Shown here one piece after another: positions 30,843 through 40,700 of a stretch of 64,000 bases of DNA. The DNA is from Gracilaria domingensis (lineage: Eukaryota > Rhodophyta > Florideophyceae > Gracilariales > Gracilariaceae). The stretch covers positions 728,111 through 792,110 of the forward strand of contig VCMS01000025.1 in assembly GCA_022539475.1 (NCBI GenBank). The letters are read 5' to 3'. A model generated the notes under the pieces. That model had not been told where the DNA came from and did no database searches. It worked only from the letters and a program-made list of their open reading frames with translations. The translations under genes and the position numbers were made by a program. Within the stretch, counting starts at the first letter, position 1. Each line of letters opens with the position of its first letter.

Positions 30843-31351
30843 TCAGCCCATCTTCACCATGAAACAAATGTCCCGCTCACGCGCAGAGTTTGCCTTCCTT
30901 GATCTCTTTGTTCAGCAGTCCTACGCGCAGCAGTGCGCACCGCGATGCGATGCACCGCGGCCACAGAGCCAATCTCACTCGCCACAGTTCCTGTGCGACG
31001 TAAATATCACGGTCGTCCGCAATCCCGACAGCTCTGCCACCGCTACAAAGAGATACCCACTCTCCTTCCCCACGGGCCGCGAACTCGTTCGATGTATCGC
31101 TCTCATTGACGGAACAACAGGTCGAGCGAAACGTAGACGGCATGCGCAAGAACCTCACGGTGTTTAATCACAGTCCTCTCGAGTCTGTATCCGGGAGTAA
31201 CGAAGTTATGGTGGCTCTTCCAGTTGGAATTCCAACCCGAAAATGGAGAGCGCCCGCTCTGTTCACCGTGCGATACGTTCTCGATTTTGCTGTGACGCAA
31301 TTTATCACTGCGTGCGACAGAGACGCCACTGTAGTTGTTGATGAAGGTTGA
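30843..31351 (+). pseudogene. Possible host gene remnant right of the copia insertion
   Basis: Two plus-strand frames in different registers (about 30859-31167 and 31106-31351) read as protein-like segments, the second with VMVALPVGIPTRKW...ALFTVRYVLDFAVTQF. This faintly recalls the C-terminal strand pairs of arrestin-fold or Rgp1-like proteins, but the likeness is weak. A frame left of the insertion (13513-13671) would continue across the target site, so the copia element may have landed in this gene. The copy would also need at least one register change. Confidence 0.25.
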
Positions 31352-32561
31352 GAGGCTTGAGGCGGAAGAACAAGGCCAGCGGCAGTGGCGGTGGGCGCCT
31401 TTTATACCGCCCCGGGAAGGGGGGGGGCATCGTGGCGAGACCTGGAAGCGGGCGCTCTCGCAGCTCAAATTGACGCGTGCGAGGAGAGGAAGGAGTGCGC
31501 GAGAGGCGGCGCCGCGTGAGCATTTCGGCTGATAGGAGAGGCAGTTTTGACAAAAGTGTACGTGGCGTCACGACAAGACGCGCGGAAGGCGGGCACAGCG
31601 CGCTCGTGGCGAGGTGGAGGCGCGTACCATTGGCGTCTGCGCGGCGCCGATAACGCGGCGCTTCGAATTCAGCTCTCGCACAAACCGCGTGCGCCCTGCG
31701 CATTGTGGAGTGCGCAGCGCGCAGTGCGCAGTGCGCAGCGGGTGCGGGAATCCGCACGCGCCGTGGCGAGAGGCGCGGCTGCTCCGACACCGCTCGCTGT
31801 GGCCACGTGCAGCGCAAGTTGGTCTCTTCCAGTTATTCGCCAGACAATCTGACGAACAGTTCTCTCGGAGCCAGCACCAGCTTCGAAGCACGTTTGGTGA
31901 AAAAGGCTATGGATCAGGTGAGATATCAGCATTTTAACCGAGGAGGCCTTGAAGCGGATGGCATCAAGGCCTCTTCAGAGTGTTGAAATGCAGTACGGCG
32001 GTACAGTGCATCGCCAGCGAGTACAGACATTTCCAACATTCGCAGCATGGCCAAAACGACACAAGAGTCTCGCAGCAGTGTCTCTCTGCTGGCTCGCTGC
32101 AGATACATGTGACAGTTAGGCTAGGTCGGGAATGCTGAGAATGCTCGTCTCTGACTATACTTGAGGTGCGTTAGTCGCAGCTTAGGAATTTGCATTGCGT
32201 GTGGAATTCTTCTTGGTTACGTTACTCGATGTTCGTCTTCACTCACTTGCTTACGTCGGTATAAATTATGCCAACTGAGTACTCGCCGCGCTTCTTTGAT
32301 TGTGAAGCAGAGTTTACGGCTCTCGTCGTCGAAGTTAAACATAATATGTAAGGCAGGTGCACTGTTTGAACTCTTTGTGGGGTGTAAGATGCCCGACCGA
32401 GCAGCCTAGCAGCGTCTGCAGGCACTCAGTCAGCCGTTTTACTGTTGTTCTAGGATTTGAAAGACTGTTGATCGTGTGATCTTTTAGCTCTTATGCTTAA
32501 GCTTTTGAGGACTGAGCATTGAACCGTCATTAAGTACCAAAGGTTTGACGCGATTCTCTCT
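31352..32561. other. GC-rich intergenic sequence
   Basis: No gene I can support. 31700-31745 contains the near-tandem gcgcagtgcgcagtgcgcag word. Overlapping frames on both strands here reflect high GC. The GC content falls after 32000. Confidence 0.45.
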
Positions 32562-32642
32562 ATCCCTGTTAGTGAGTGTAACGTGCCCACTGGGTACGTT
32601 ACAGAACGTTTTTGTTGAAGAAAACGTTCTCTCACTAGGGAT
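32562..32642. other. Predicted three-way-junction structure
   Basis: The closing stem pairs 32562-32567 with 32637-32642 and 32571-32576 with 32631-32636 (12 bp with a three-base bulge). It encloses two perfect hairpins with almost no linker: 32577-32584 with 32596-32603 (8 bp) and 32604-32612 with 32621-32629 (9 bp). Strand and expression are unknown. A looser hairpin follows at about 32689-32731. Confidence 0.75.
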
Positions 32643-32928
32643 GCCTCACCTTTTCCTCATGACTCTTGATCGTTGAAGTCTATTCTTTTCCAATAATGAG
32701 CAATTTCCAATTGCTTCTTATTCTTTTTGGAAATCCTGAGTTGCACAAACTTTCGCACGGCCGGGCATCACGATGTCGCCAGATAAGTGTCTAGTGTCAG
32801 TTAGCCTTCAGTAAGTTGGAAGTACAGGTTGAAATCCGAAGAATACCTGCTCCTGAAAATAATGCGATGTCTACCATTGAAAAGAAAAAGCTGTTGATAT
32901 ACAAGGTGATACAGATGATCGGCACGGT
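32643..32928. other. Intergenic, 3' flank of phage-like gene
   Basis: AT-rich. Apart from the imperfect hairpin around 32689-32731 nothing was identified. Confidence 0.4.
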
Positions 32929-33567
32929 TCACAGTACGGTGATGTTCGTAGTAGCGTTTGCAATGCTCAAGCACACATCGACCTCCGACAGAAACTTCTC
33001 AAGTTTCTCCTCGAGTTTCTCCGCCAGTTTCGAGCAACTGAGTGGATCAATGAGGGTAGCCATGCTGCCTTCCTTGAAAGGACGCGCTATTCTCTCAAAA
33101 TCTTCCTTCGAGAGCTGCTTTTCACGGTTACCATACGAAGTCTCCAGCAGTTTCGCAATGCGTTCATTAACCAAATAATTGTGCTGATCTACTTCTTCTT
33201 CACCCTCTGCCAAAGCCGCGCGCACTTGCATGAGTATTCTCTTTTCCGTACTAGCCAGATTCTTCTTCTCAATCGCCTCGGCAATTGTTATCGTCTCCCC
33301 CGCAACTTCGACTGTAGTGGTGGCATTCTTCACCACAAGAGCCGTTTTGATCTTCCGCCGCCTGCTCATGAGATCATTCAGCGATTGCCAAGATGCGCGC
33401 TGATCCTTCTCAAACTGAGCCTGCGACTTGATGAAAGCTGGAAGCACATCCCCCTTCTTCACGGCGATGAACCTGATAGTATCAATCTTCTTTTCGATAC
33501 GTTTGGTGAGCAATTTCAGCTCCACCAATGCCTTGGTGAGCGTCATGGTCTCCGCGACTGCCGACAT
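32929..33567 (-). CDS. Phage-protein-like helical protein
   Basis: 212 residues from the ATG at 33567. A further 50 codons are open upstream (to 33717), but a TATTTAA box at 33681-33687 lies inside them, so the inner ATG is the likely start. The layout is an N-terminal helix (LTKALVELKLLTKRIEKKID), a SLNDLMSRRRKIKTALVVKNA segment, a beta hairpin with TVEVAGETITIAEAIEKK, then long C-terminal helices. I associate this order (TxTxALVExKxLxKRI, RRxxIKxAIxxxNA, xxxVAEAIxRK) with a small protein family of tailed bacteriophages, from memory. Its role in phages is not known to me. A single-exon copy in an algal nucleus would suggest transfer. No organelle signal is clear if the inner start is used. 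Confidence 0.6.
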   Translation of the reverse strand: MSAVAETMTLTKALVELKLLTKRIEKKIDTIRFIAVKKGDVLPAFIKSQAQFEKDQRASWQSLNDLMSRRRKIKTALVVKNATTTVEVAGETITIAEAIEKKNLASTEKRILMQVRAALAEGEEEVDQHNYLVNERIAKLLETSYGNREKQLSKEDFERIARPFKEGSMATLIDPLSCSKLAEKLEEKLEKFLSEVDVCLSIANATTNITVL

Positions 33568-33680
33568 TGTGAAGCGGAGGTTGGACGGCAACAGAAGTGT
33601 GCTGAGTGGGGGTGAGAGGGTGATTGTGTAGGTTGTTGGGGTGGAGAACTGAGAGGGCGTTGCTCGCGACTGCAAGGCAC

Positions 33681-33687
33681 TTAAATA
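33681..33687 (-). promoter_or_regulatory. TATA-like box of phage-like gene
   Basis: TATTTAA on the minus strand, 114 bp before the inner ATG, leaving room for an 80-nt 5' UTR. It argues against the outermost in-frame start. Confidence 0.45.
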
Positions 33688-33756
33688 GAGCCCCAGGCAT
33701 GCGAGGATCCAGCTCATCCGTCCATGAAATTGGCAGAGCTTAGCTTTACAGCCTCG

Positions 33757-33835
33757 TCTCTACACGTGCAAAACCTGATGAAGGCACTATGATAACCTAA
33801 TCAAAAGGCGTGTTCTCTACACGTGCAAAACCTGA
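33757..33835. repeat. Two 22-bp direct repeats with ACGTG core
   Basis: The 22-bp word containing tacacgtgcaaaacctga occurs identically at 33757-33778 and 33814-33835, centre spacing 57 bp. It lies 70-150 bp upstream of the TATA-like box of the phage-like gene. It may be a paired regulatory site (G-box-like). Confidence 0.6.
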
Positions 33836-34195
33836 AGAGTTTCACTTGGGTCATGTTGTCAGTGTAGACGTACGGGGCTTTCTCCGCCGGGCCCTGAGGT
33901 CACAGGGGCAAGTATTCATCAGATCATCACACTCATTGGAAGACGTCCCGTCAAGAGGAGGTGCCAACTGGATGTGAGCGTTTTGCAGTTCGATTTCTGC
34001 CGTTGTTTTCCATAATGATTATTAGGATCTTAGAATCCGGACGGTGCGTCTGTAGAGTAATGCATAAAAAAAACAGTGTTGCGAACTCAAAGGAACTCAA
34101 CGGAGCAAGAAATTCATGTACACACGAAGAGCAATTTATTCCGCTAGGCTAATTTAGAGTCGTAAGTCAAAACATACTCCAGTAGCACCTCGAAC

Positions 34196-34504
34196 TCAAA
34201 GACCAAGAGCGTTGGTTACTGCAGAGATGTCCCCAAGGGCAGCCAATTGACCAAGAATGCCCTTTCCAGTAATCGCTTCAGTAGCGATTGCGAGCACGAG
34301 TCCGAGCATAGCAGCGCGGCCGTTCAAAGTCTCGGAGAATGCCGTAAAGCCCTGAGGGATCTTCTCCTTCTCAGCCATCATGACGACAGCCGATCTGCGA
34401 ACAGGGGCTGTGTTTGGGCGGCGTGCCGAAAACGATGTGACGTTGACGGATGGGGTGGCGCGGGCGAGAACTGGGGTTGCGGAAACGAAAGCTGTGGAGA
34501 CCAT
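34196..34504 (-). CDS. One-helix chlorophyll-binding (HLIP-like) plastid protein
   Basis: 102 residues from the favoured ATG at 34504. The C-terminal half has FSETLNGRAAMLGLVLAIATEAITG, the chlorophyll-binding first helix (ExxNGRxAMxG) of the LHC/ELIP/HLIP superfamily, with one membrane span. This is the size of cyanobacterial and red-algal high-light-inducible proteins, which bind pigment in thylakoids and help protect photosystems or supply chlorophyll. The N-terminus (MVSTAFVSATPVLARATPSVNVTSFSARRP) is a Phe-containing, Ser/Ala/Arg-rich plastid transit peptide. The frame is open 42 codons further (to 34630), but that outer ATG overlaps the TATAAAT box at 34629-34635 and cannot be the start. 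Confidence 0.9.
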   Translation of the reverse strand: MVSTAFVSATPVLARATPSVNVTSFSARRPNTAPVRRSAVVMMAEKEKIPQGFTAFSETLNGRAAMLGLVLAIATEAITGKGILGQLAALGDISAVTNALGL

Positions 34505-34628
34505 TTTTCCTTTGTGTTGAAGAGGAGTGGAGCGAGAAACGTTCGAGATGCTTGAGCGAATTTTCGTTGAGGTTGTGGAGGGAAGTGCTGAGGAGAGATG
34601 TAGCATACCAGTGCTGGATGTGGGGAGC

Positions 34629-34635
34629 ATTTATA
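34629..34635 (-). promoter_or_regulatory. TATA box of the one-helix protein gene
   Basis: TATAAAT on the minus strand, 125 bp before the preferred ATG. It overlaps the farthest in-frame ATG. Confidence 0.6.
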
Positions 34636-36193
34636 CTGCTGAAAACTAGAGGCAGTGAAGGATTGGAAAGATGTAGTTTCCGCAGCAGAAGTAGGATGAA
34701 TTTAATCTGCTGTCAATCCGAAAGGGAGTGGCTTGAAGACAAAGCTCCGCGGAGCAGAACAGTCGCAAACTACTCGCTTCAGCGCTGAGGCACATTGTGC
34801 GCGAATCAAGTCATCCACACAAGACCTGTTTCAGGGCGAAGCCGAGATGAATTCTCGCTGAATCTCGAGCAACGGATTTGCATTTGAGCACAGCTAGTCA
34901 TATAAAATACACTTTGACGGCGATGACATAACACATGAACATGCCCGAACGGCCATCGAAACGGCGGATGGCGGACGAAGAGGAATGCGTCGTGTCGGTC
35001 CGAGATATTTGGAAAATGTGGTGTCGTTTGGTACTTTTTTGTGGTTGAGATTTTTGAAGTGCGCAGACGGTTGGAATCAGGCGAACGACGGACGCGCCGT
35101 CAGTGACGCCTCATCCAAAGTTCTTTCGGGCGGGGCATCGCCCACTAGCTACACGTGTAGCGTTATCCGCTACGTAACTCAAAAAAATCTACCCCCAAAA
35201 CAATGTTACTGGATTCCACTCGATAAGCGCTGGCTTGAGCGGTTTGGGATACTTCCCTACAAGGGAAGTATCCCAAACCGCTGTAGTACGAGCATGCGTT
35301 TTTCGCAGCCGGGACAGTGCCGTACAAAGAGTGCACGTTGCTGGCTGTCTCCCAGAGCTCTCTCTCTGTTCATGGTTATTCCAGCCTAATTCGGACGAAA
35401 CAGAAACGCCCTCTCATGAGAAAGGCCAGCTGGCCTTCTCAGGGCTGGTAGATGATGGGGAGCGTGATTATGGCCACAGCAGACACGGCCGATGCGAAGC
35501 TTGTGCTCTGTAATGCGTGAATTAAAAAACGAAGTTGCACCTCTCATCAGAAGATGTCTGTCACACTTTCAGGGCGTCGGGAGCACTCGTGCGTCGTTTA
35601 GTGCGCGCCCAGTTTCAGTAGGAGGACGAGTGTGCATCATGCAGATTCGTGATGATGATCAGTGCGCGATTAGCTTTTCCCAAGCAGTGCCAAACCGGCA
35701 CGTACGCAGAGTGGCAGGAAACGAAGCCCACGGGTGCTTCCTCACATCACATGATGTCGCAATTCGACCACGCGATGGACGTGTCGCGTGCGGTTGTGCT
35801 GTTGGGGCGTCGTTCGGTTCGATTGAGAGACAGTGCTGTTGTGAGCCCTCTACCTTCGTACTGAGTATCAATTTCAAGAGGTAAGCCCGCGCGATTTGAA
35901 CGAAGCAGCTCGGCGTTGAAGATCGTACAGGAGCCGGACGCTCTCCAGAGGTCCGAAACCGCGGCGGTGAACGCAAGCAGTGCTGGACGCGGGTTTGCGT
36001 GGCGGCAAGCGGGCCTGCACGTATGAGGCCCGATTCCGTGCACAGCTCGGTCCATACACGTTGCACGGCAGATCAAGGCGCGCGCAAGCGCAGCGTCATC
36101 GACAAGGCGCGCACCGCTGGGCCACGCCGAACGCGCTGCAATCCACACAGCGCACGCGCGGCGCACCCTCCAGCCTTTGCCGCGACCAAAACG
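34636..36193. other. Divergent intergenic region
   Basis: It separates the one-helix gene (minus) from the aminopeptidase gene (plus) and so holds both promoters. It contains a perfect 14-bp palindrome with a CACGTG core (35148-35161) and a 20-bp perfect hairpin (35238-35282). Frames on both strands near the right end are shadows of the aminopeptidase start or chance. Confidence 0.5.
35238..35282. repeat. Perfect 20-bp hairpin
   Basis: Arms 35238-35257 and 35263-35282 are exact reverse complements around the 5-nt loop TACAA. There are no flanking repeats typical of a transposon. Position: 0.9 kb before the aminopeptidase start. Confidence 0.9.
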
Positions 36194-39070
36194 ATGCATC
36201 GTGCCGTTCGCCGCACCGCCTTCGTCACCTGTTTCTCCCTGCTGCGTCCCGCCGCGAGCCCGTCGCTCGCTCGCACTCGCTCCGCCTTCACGCCGCCCTT
36301 CACGGCCGCTCTGCGTCGTCGCGCAATGGCCGCCCCCGCCGCTGCCGCGGTTGCGTCGGCTCGCGCTGCCGCCGACGTTTCCACGGAGCCTGTCATGGCG
36401 CCGATTTCCGCCGAGCCGAAGGTCAAGTATTTGGCGGACTACGCTCCTCCGCCATACTTTGTTTCGCACGCAGACTTGTGCTTCGAGCTGGATGATGACG
36501 GACTGGACACGCTGGTTCGCGGCAAGCTGCAGATCCGTCCAGCTTGTGACGCTGGCACGCCGCTTGTTCTCGACGGCGAAGCGCTTGCCTTGCAGCCGGC
36601 GTCGCTCAAGATTGATGGAACCGTGCTCCAGGATTCGGATTATGTGTATGATCAGGCAGCAAGTACGCTCACCATTTCTCCCGCCGTACTGCCTACCAGT
36701 GACTTTACTTTTGAGAGCGTTGTGAAGATTCGCCCGGCGAAGAATACGGTTCTGGAAGGCCTTTACATGTCTCAGGGTGACTATTGCACTCAGTGCGAGG
36801 CTGAGGGCTTCCGCAGAATTACATTTTACGTAGATCGCCCGGATGTCATGGCCACCTTCTCCGTTCGTTTAGAGGCGGATCGCAAAAAGTGTCCTGTGCT
36901 TCTCAGCAATGGAAACTGCGTGTCTTCTGGAGAGTCTTCTGACAATCGTCATTGGGCTCAGTTTGAGGACCCCTTCCCCAAGCCTTGTTACCTGTTTGCC
37001 TTGGTTGCTGGAGATCTGTCTCATTTGAGCGATAAGTTTGTCACAATGAACGGAAGAGAAGTCAATCTCAAGGTTTATGTGAAGGGAGAGTCGGAGGTCC
37101 GCAAGTGCCATCACGCCATGCGAAGTCTCAAGAAAGCAATGAAATGGGATGAAGATGTGTATGGTTTGGAGTATAACTACGATATCTTCAACATTGTGGC
37201 GGTGCCCACTTTTGTCTTTGGTGCCATGGAGAACACTTCCCTCAACATCTTCAACAGCAAATATGTACTTGTAAGTCCGGAGACAGCGACAGATACCGAT
37301 TTCAACAACGTCGAGGGTGTTGTAGCCCATGAGTACTTCCATAACTACAGCGGTAATCGCGTTACTGTGAGCTCTTGGTTCCAGCTTTCTCTAAAGGAAG
37401 GATTGACCGTGTTCCGCGATCAGAGCTTCTCTGCCGACATGAACTCAGAGACGGTGAAACGAATTCGTGACGTGGCCATTTTGCGAACTGCGCAGTTTGC
37501 TGAGGATGCTGGACCAATGTCGCACCCGATTCGTCCTGCTTCCTACATCACCTGCAATTCGTTTTACACCGCCACTGTCTACAACAAGGGCGCTGAAGTT
37601 ATCAGAATGCTCAAGACCCTTGTAGGCCCGGAGGGTTTCCGCAAAGGCACTGACATCTACTTTAGCCGTAACGACGGCAAGGCTGTTACCTGCGAGGATT
37701 GGGTACAAGCGATTCAGGATGCTAATCCAAATGTGGACCTAACTGTATTCCGAAGGTGGTATAATCAGTCCGGCACACCGGTTGTGACGGTTGACGTTTC
37801 GTACAATGACGGGGATTCTACACTTTCTCTGAAACTCAACCAGATGATTCCGGCAACCTCGAAACAACCGACCACGGAAGCAATGCTCATTCCTATCCGC
37901 ATGGGTATTATTGGTCCGGATGGGTCCTCTGTGCCTGTTGACTTGGGGGATGGCTCTGAGCCAACGCTGACCAAGGTTTTGAACTTTTCATCCCGAGATG
38001 AGACGTTCGTTCTCTACAATGTTCCGAAGGGATCGGTGCCTTCACTGCTCCGCGGATTCAGTGCGCCAGTGAAACTTGAAAGGGTGGGTGGTGTGTCAGA
38101 TGACGAGCTGGCATTCCTCATGGCAAATGATACCGATGAGTTTAACCGTTGGGAGTCTGGACAGAAGCTTGCGTTGAACTTCATTGTAAAGTGTATCAGT
38201 AGTGACGACGAGTTCCCTCCGGTGCCTGAAGCGATCATCAATTCCTTCAAGCAGACATTGACGAATACGGAGATTGATGCCGCATTGCGTGCGGAAGTGT
38301 TTGTGTTGCCGCCAGAGGCGTACATAACTGAGCAAGTGGAGGTAGCTGACCCGGTCCGCATCCGAGCTGCTCGAAAGTATTTCATGAAGCAGTTGGCTGA
38401 AAATCTTCGAGCAGACCTGCAGAAGATATTCGACGAAGGCGTGGCGGACTCCAAAGAGTACAAACTGGATCCGGACTCGCAGGGTAAGCGTGTATTGAAG
38501 AACGTTGCGTTGACATATTTGGCAACGCTCGGAAGCAAAGCGGTGTTTGAGCTGTGCCTGAAGATTGTGCGCAGCGGTACAAACATGACAGATGTGTTGG
38601 CTGCTTTGCGTATTTTGGCTTCGAGCACCAGCCCAGAACGCGAAATTGCTCTGGAAGAGTTCTATGAAAAGTGGAAGTCAGATCTTCTGGTCGTCGACAA
38701 GTGGTTGGCTATTCAGTCCACCTGCACTCGAGACGATGTGTTCGACATAGTCAAGGGCCTCACCGCTCACGAATCTTATAGTGAGAGCGTACCGAATAAG
38801 GTGTATGCATTGTTGCGCGGATACGGATCAGCAAACGTCCACATGCCCATCGATGGTAGTGGCTACAAGTTCCTGTCAGAACAAGTATCTCGATTGGACC
38901 GCATGAACCCACAGGTTGCCGCGCGAATTGCGAGATCGTTTACTCGGTGGCGCAAATACGACGCGACCAGGCAATCTCAAATGGAGGCAGAGTTAAAGAA
39001 AATCAAGCAGACTGAGGGGTTATCAAAGGACGTGTTTGAAGTTGTTAGCAACTGCTTGGCTCAGGCGTAA
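36194..39070 (+). CDS. M1-family aminopeptidase (PepN type)
   Basis: 958 residues from the ATG at 36194; the frame is open a further 65 codons upstream, but that stretch is low-complexity. It removes N-terminal amino acids from peptides. Zinc site: HEYFH at residues 379-383 with the third ligand Glu402, the HExxH-18-E spacing of gluzincins. The exopeptidase motif is GAMEN at 343-347, followed by TSLNIFNSKYVL as in bacterial PepN. C-terminal DUF3458-like beta domain and helical Arm domain (about 500-958). The length exceeds E. coli PepN (870) by an N-terminal Arg/Ala/Ser-rich extension of about 70 residues, which looks like a mitochondrial or plastid targeting peptide. AATAAA at 39102, 32 bp after the stop, is a likely poly(A) signal. 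Confidence 0.95.
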   Translation: MHRAVRRTAFVTCFSLLRPAASPSLARTRSAFTPPFTAALRRRAMAAPAAAAVASARAAADVSTEPVMAPISAEPKVKYLADYAPPPYFVSHADLCFELDDDGLDTLVRGKLQIRPACDAGTPLVLDGEALALQPASLKIDGTVLQDSDYVYDQAASTLTISPAVLPTSDFTFESVVKIRPAKNTVLEGLYMSQGDYCTQCEAEGFRRITFYVDRPDVMATFSVRLEADRKKCPVLLSNGNCVSSGESSDNRHWAQFEDPFPKPCYLFALVAGDLSHLSDKFVTMNGREVNLKVYVKGESEVRKCHHAMRSLKKAMKWDEDVYGLEYNYDIFNIVAVPTFVFGAMENTSLNIFNSKYVLVSPETATDTDFNNVEGVVAHEYFHNYSGNRVTVSSWFQLSLKEGLTVFRDQSFSADMNSETVKRIRDVAILRTAQFAEDAGPMSHPIRPASYITCNSFYTATVYNKGAEVIRMLKTLVGPEGFRKGTDIYFSRNDGKAVTCEDWVQAIQDANPNVDLTVFRRWYNQSGTPVVTVDVSYNDGDSTLSLKLNQMIPATSKQPTTEAMLIPIRMGIIGPDGSSVPVDLGDGSEPTLTKVLNFSSRDETFVLYNVPKGSVPSLLRGFSAPVKLERVGGVSDDELAFLMANDTDEFNRWESGQKLALNFIVKCISSDDEFPPVPEAIINSFKQTLTNTEIDAALRAEVFVLPPEAYITEQVEVADPVRIRAARKYFMKQLAENLRADLQKIFDEGVADSKEYKLDPDSQGKRVLKNVALTYLATLGSKAVFELCLKIVRSGTNMTDVLAALRILASSTSPEREIALEEFYEKWKSDLLVVDKWLAIQSTCTRDDVFDIVKGLTAHESYSESVPNKVYALLRGYGSANVHMPIDGSGYKFLSEQVSRLDRMNPQVAARIARSFTRWRKYDATRQSQMEAELKKIKQTEGLSKDVFEVVSNCLAQA

Positions 39071-39101
39071 ATGGATGAGGTAGACGCTATGATAATCTGA
39101 C

Positions 39102-39107
39102 AATAAA
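39102..39107 (+). terminator. Poly(A) signal of aminopeptidase gene
   Basis: AATAAA 32 bp downstream of the stop codon, between two convergent genes. Confidence 0.5.
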
Positions 39108-39256
39108 AGAGAGGCACGGCTCTGCCTAAACAAAACAGGATTCATACGAAGTCAGCAATGGTTCGCATTCCATTCTGCAGCTTGGGTATGGAACGAAGGT
39201 GACACGAAAAGACTCAAAACCCAGGCGATGTTGCGTTAATGTCGATACTCTGCGTG

Positions 39257-40333
39257 CTAATGAGAAGGGTAGAACATCACGTAAGATGCGTACAAAGTGA
39301 GTCCGAAGGCTCCGTACACAACTGCTTGACACCATAGCCAATAACCCCACGTCATTCTATTCCAGCGCATTGGGCGACCGTCGAACTTGCCGTTTGCTCG
39401 GAAACCTTTGAGCAGTTCATCCTTCTCTTCGTAGAGGCGGTATACCCATTTCTTGAGCTCCTCGTCATCTTGAGGAAGCTCTGACATGGGTATGCGACGC
39501 TGGTGAACATGAATGACGCGGTCCTTCCGTGAGGGTGTGCCGTACATTTCCTGGAAAGTGGGGTTCATTTCGCCGCTGTCCAGCTGTGAGTAACCGATGG
39601 TGACATCGTACACGGCCTGGGCGTCGGCTCGTAGCGCGTGCACGGTTGAAACGAAGCCCTTGGTTCGCGGCTGTAGGACCTCGTCCAACACCTTGAGCTG
39701 TCTGTTCCTCGCAAATTGAACGGCTTCCTCACGCTTGGCTGTGGTGAAGCGGGTGCCCTCCAGATAGTTGATGAGCCAGAACGGGACGTGCCGTCGGCGC
39801 GGGTCGGTGAGACTGGAGAACATTTTGTTGAGGCGACGACCGGCGCTGGTGGACTGTCGCTTGATGAAAATGACCACGTCCAGCACCCAGCCTGCAAACC
39901 CGTAGACTGGGAATACCAATAAGGATCGCTTGGCTAGAAACTTGACGTCGCCGTGCATGCGCACCTGGCGCGCAAGCGAGTAGATGACGACGGTGTCAGC
40001 CCACGATCGATGGTTGCACACGACGAGCGCGGATTCATTCGGACGGAAGGCATCACCGGTAGCGACGAGGGTGAGGCGTCCAAAGATCTCGAGATGGCCC
40101 ATGAAGATTGAGAACCAGGTGCGAATGACGGAAGTGGAGATATGAATCATGGCGCGATGGTTGAGGCGGAGAAAGCGCAAGGCGGTGACGGTGACGCCAA
40201 TGACGCCATTGACGAGAATGACGGTGACGACGGAGATGAGCACGGAGAAGAAGGCGGTGTAGAGAGAGCCGATGGCATGGAACAGCGCTCCGTCAGCAAG
40301 CGCCATTGGGAAGGCGGAGGCAGTCATGGACAA
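39257..40333 (-). CDS. 1-acyl-glycerol-3-phosphate acyltransferase-like protein
   Basis: 358 residues. PlsC/LPLAT fold: catalytic NHRSWAD (NHx4D; His108, Asp113), acceptor-binding EGTR at 192-195, and an FPxxGFAGW-like block between them. Hydrophobic segments at about residues 24-50 and a C-terminal one at about 325-350 anchor it, as in eukaryotic LPAAT/AGPAT3-5 and plant LPAT2-type enzymes, which make phosphatidic acid in the ER. LCLAT1-like enzymes share the motifs, so the exact acceptor is uncertain. The gene is convergent with the aminopeptidase and divergent from the next gene. Confidence 0.88.
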   Translation of the reverse strand: MSMTASAFPMALADGALFHAIGSLYTAFFSVLISVVTVILVNGVIGVTVTALRFLRLNHRAMIHISTSVIRTWFSIFMGHLEIFGRLTLVATGDAFRPNESALVVCNHRSWADTVVIYSLARQVRMHGDVKFLAKRSLLVFPVYGFAGWVLDVVIFIKRQSTSAGRRLNKMFSSLTDPRRRHVPFWLINYLEGTRFTTAKREEAVQFARNRQLKVLDEVLQPRTKGFVSTVHALRADAQAVYDVTIGYSQLDSGEMNPTFQEMYGTPSRKDRVIHVHQRRIPMSELPQDDEELKKWVYRLYEEKDELLKGFRANGKFDGRPMRWNRMTWGYWLWCQAVVYGAFGLTLYASYVMFYPSH

Positions 40334-40700
40334 CGACTCGGGGCGCGCGCGCTGTGCGGACGGAGACGAGGACTCGGGGGCGAGCGCGGAGGAGGTTGTG
40401 CAGCCATACGTTCTGCAGCGTGTCCGTCTGCCAATAAAGCGCGCAAACTGCGCTACGTGCTGCGCAGTTTAACATTACCTCCATTATTTATTTATAAATG
40501 CCAGTACGGTATTACGGAATCGCACGCGTGCGGTGCCACCCGTTCACGTGTTCATCCACGTTCATCCACGTCGCACACGCCCCCACGTGGCGGGCGAAAC
40601 GGGGCAACCCGCAGTGTGAGAGACGTGCCCCCGCGCGAGATCGCAGATCAACTCGCTCTTCGGCGCGCCAGTCCTCTCTCCCTCTCTGTCCAGCGCCGTC
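40334..40700. promoter_or_regulatory. Shared divergent promoter region
   Basis: 367 bp serve both the acyltransferase (minus) and the plastid membrane protein gene (plus). Visible elements are a TTTATAAAT box near 40490, an inverted CCAAT motif near 40430, a CACGTG at about 40546 and another at about 40575, and a short tandem acgttcatcc word between them. Confidence 0.5.

Noticed and set aside
31305-31891. Frames of 170 and 107 codons on both strands
   Set aside because: Complementary low-complexity products of a GC-rich repeat; no independent support.
35747-36469. 240-codon minus-strand frame at the aminopeptidase start
   Set aside because: Overlaps the transit-peptide region of the aminopeptidase; Arg/Ala/Ser-rich with no motif.
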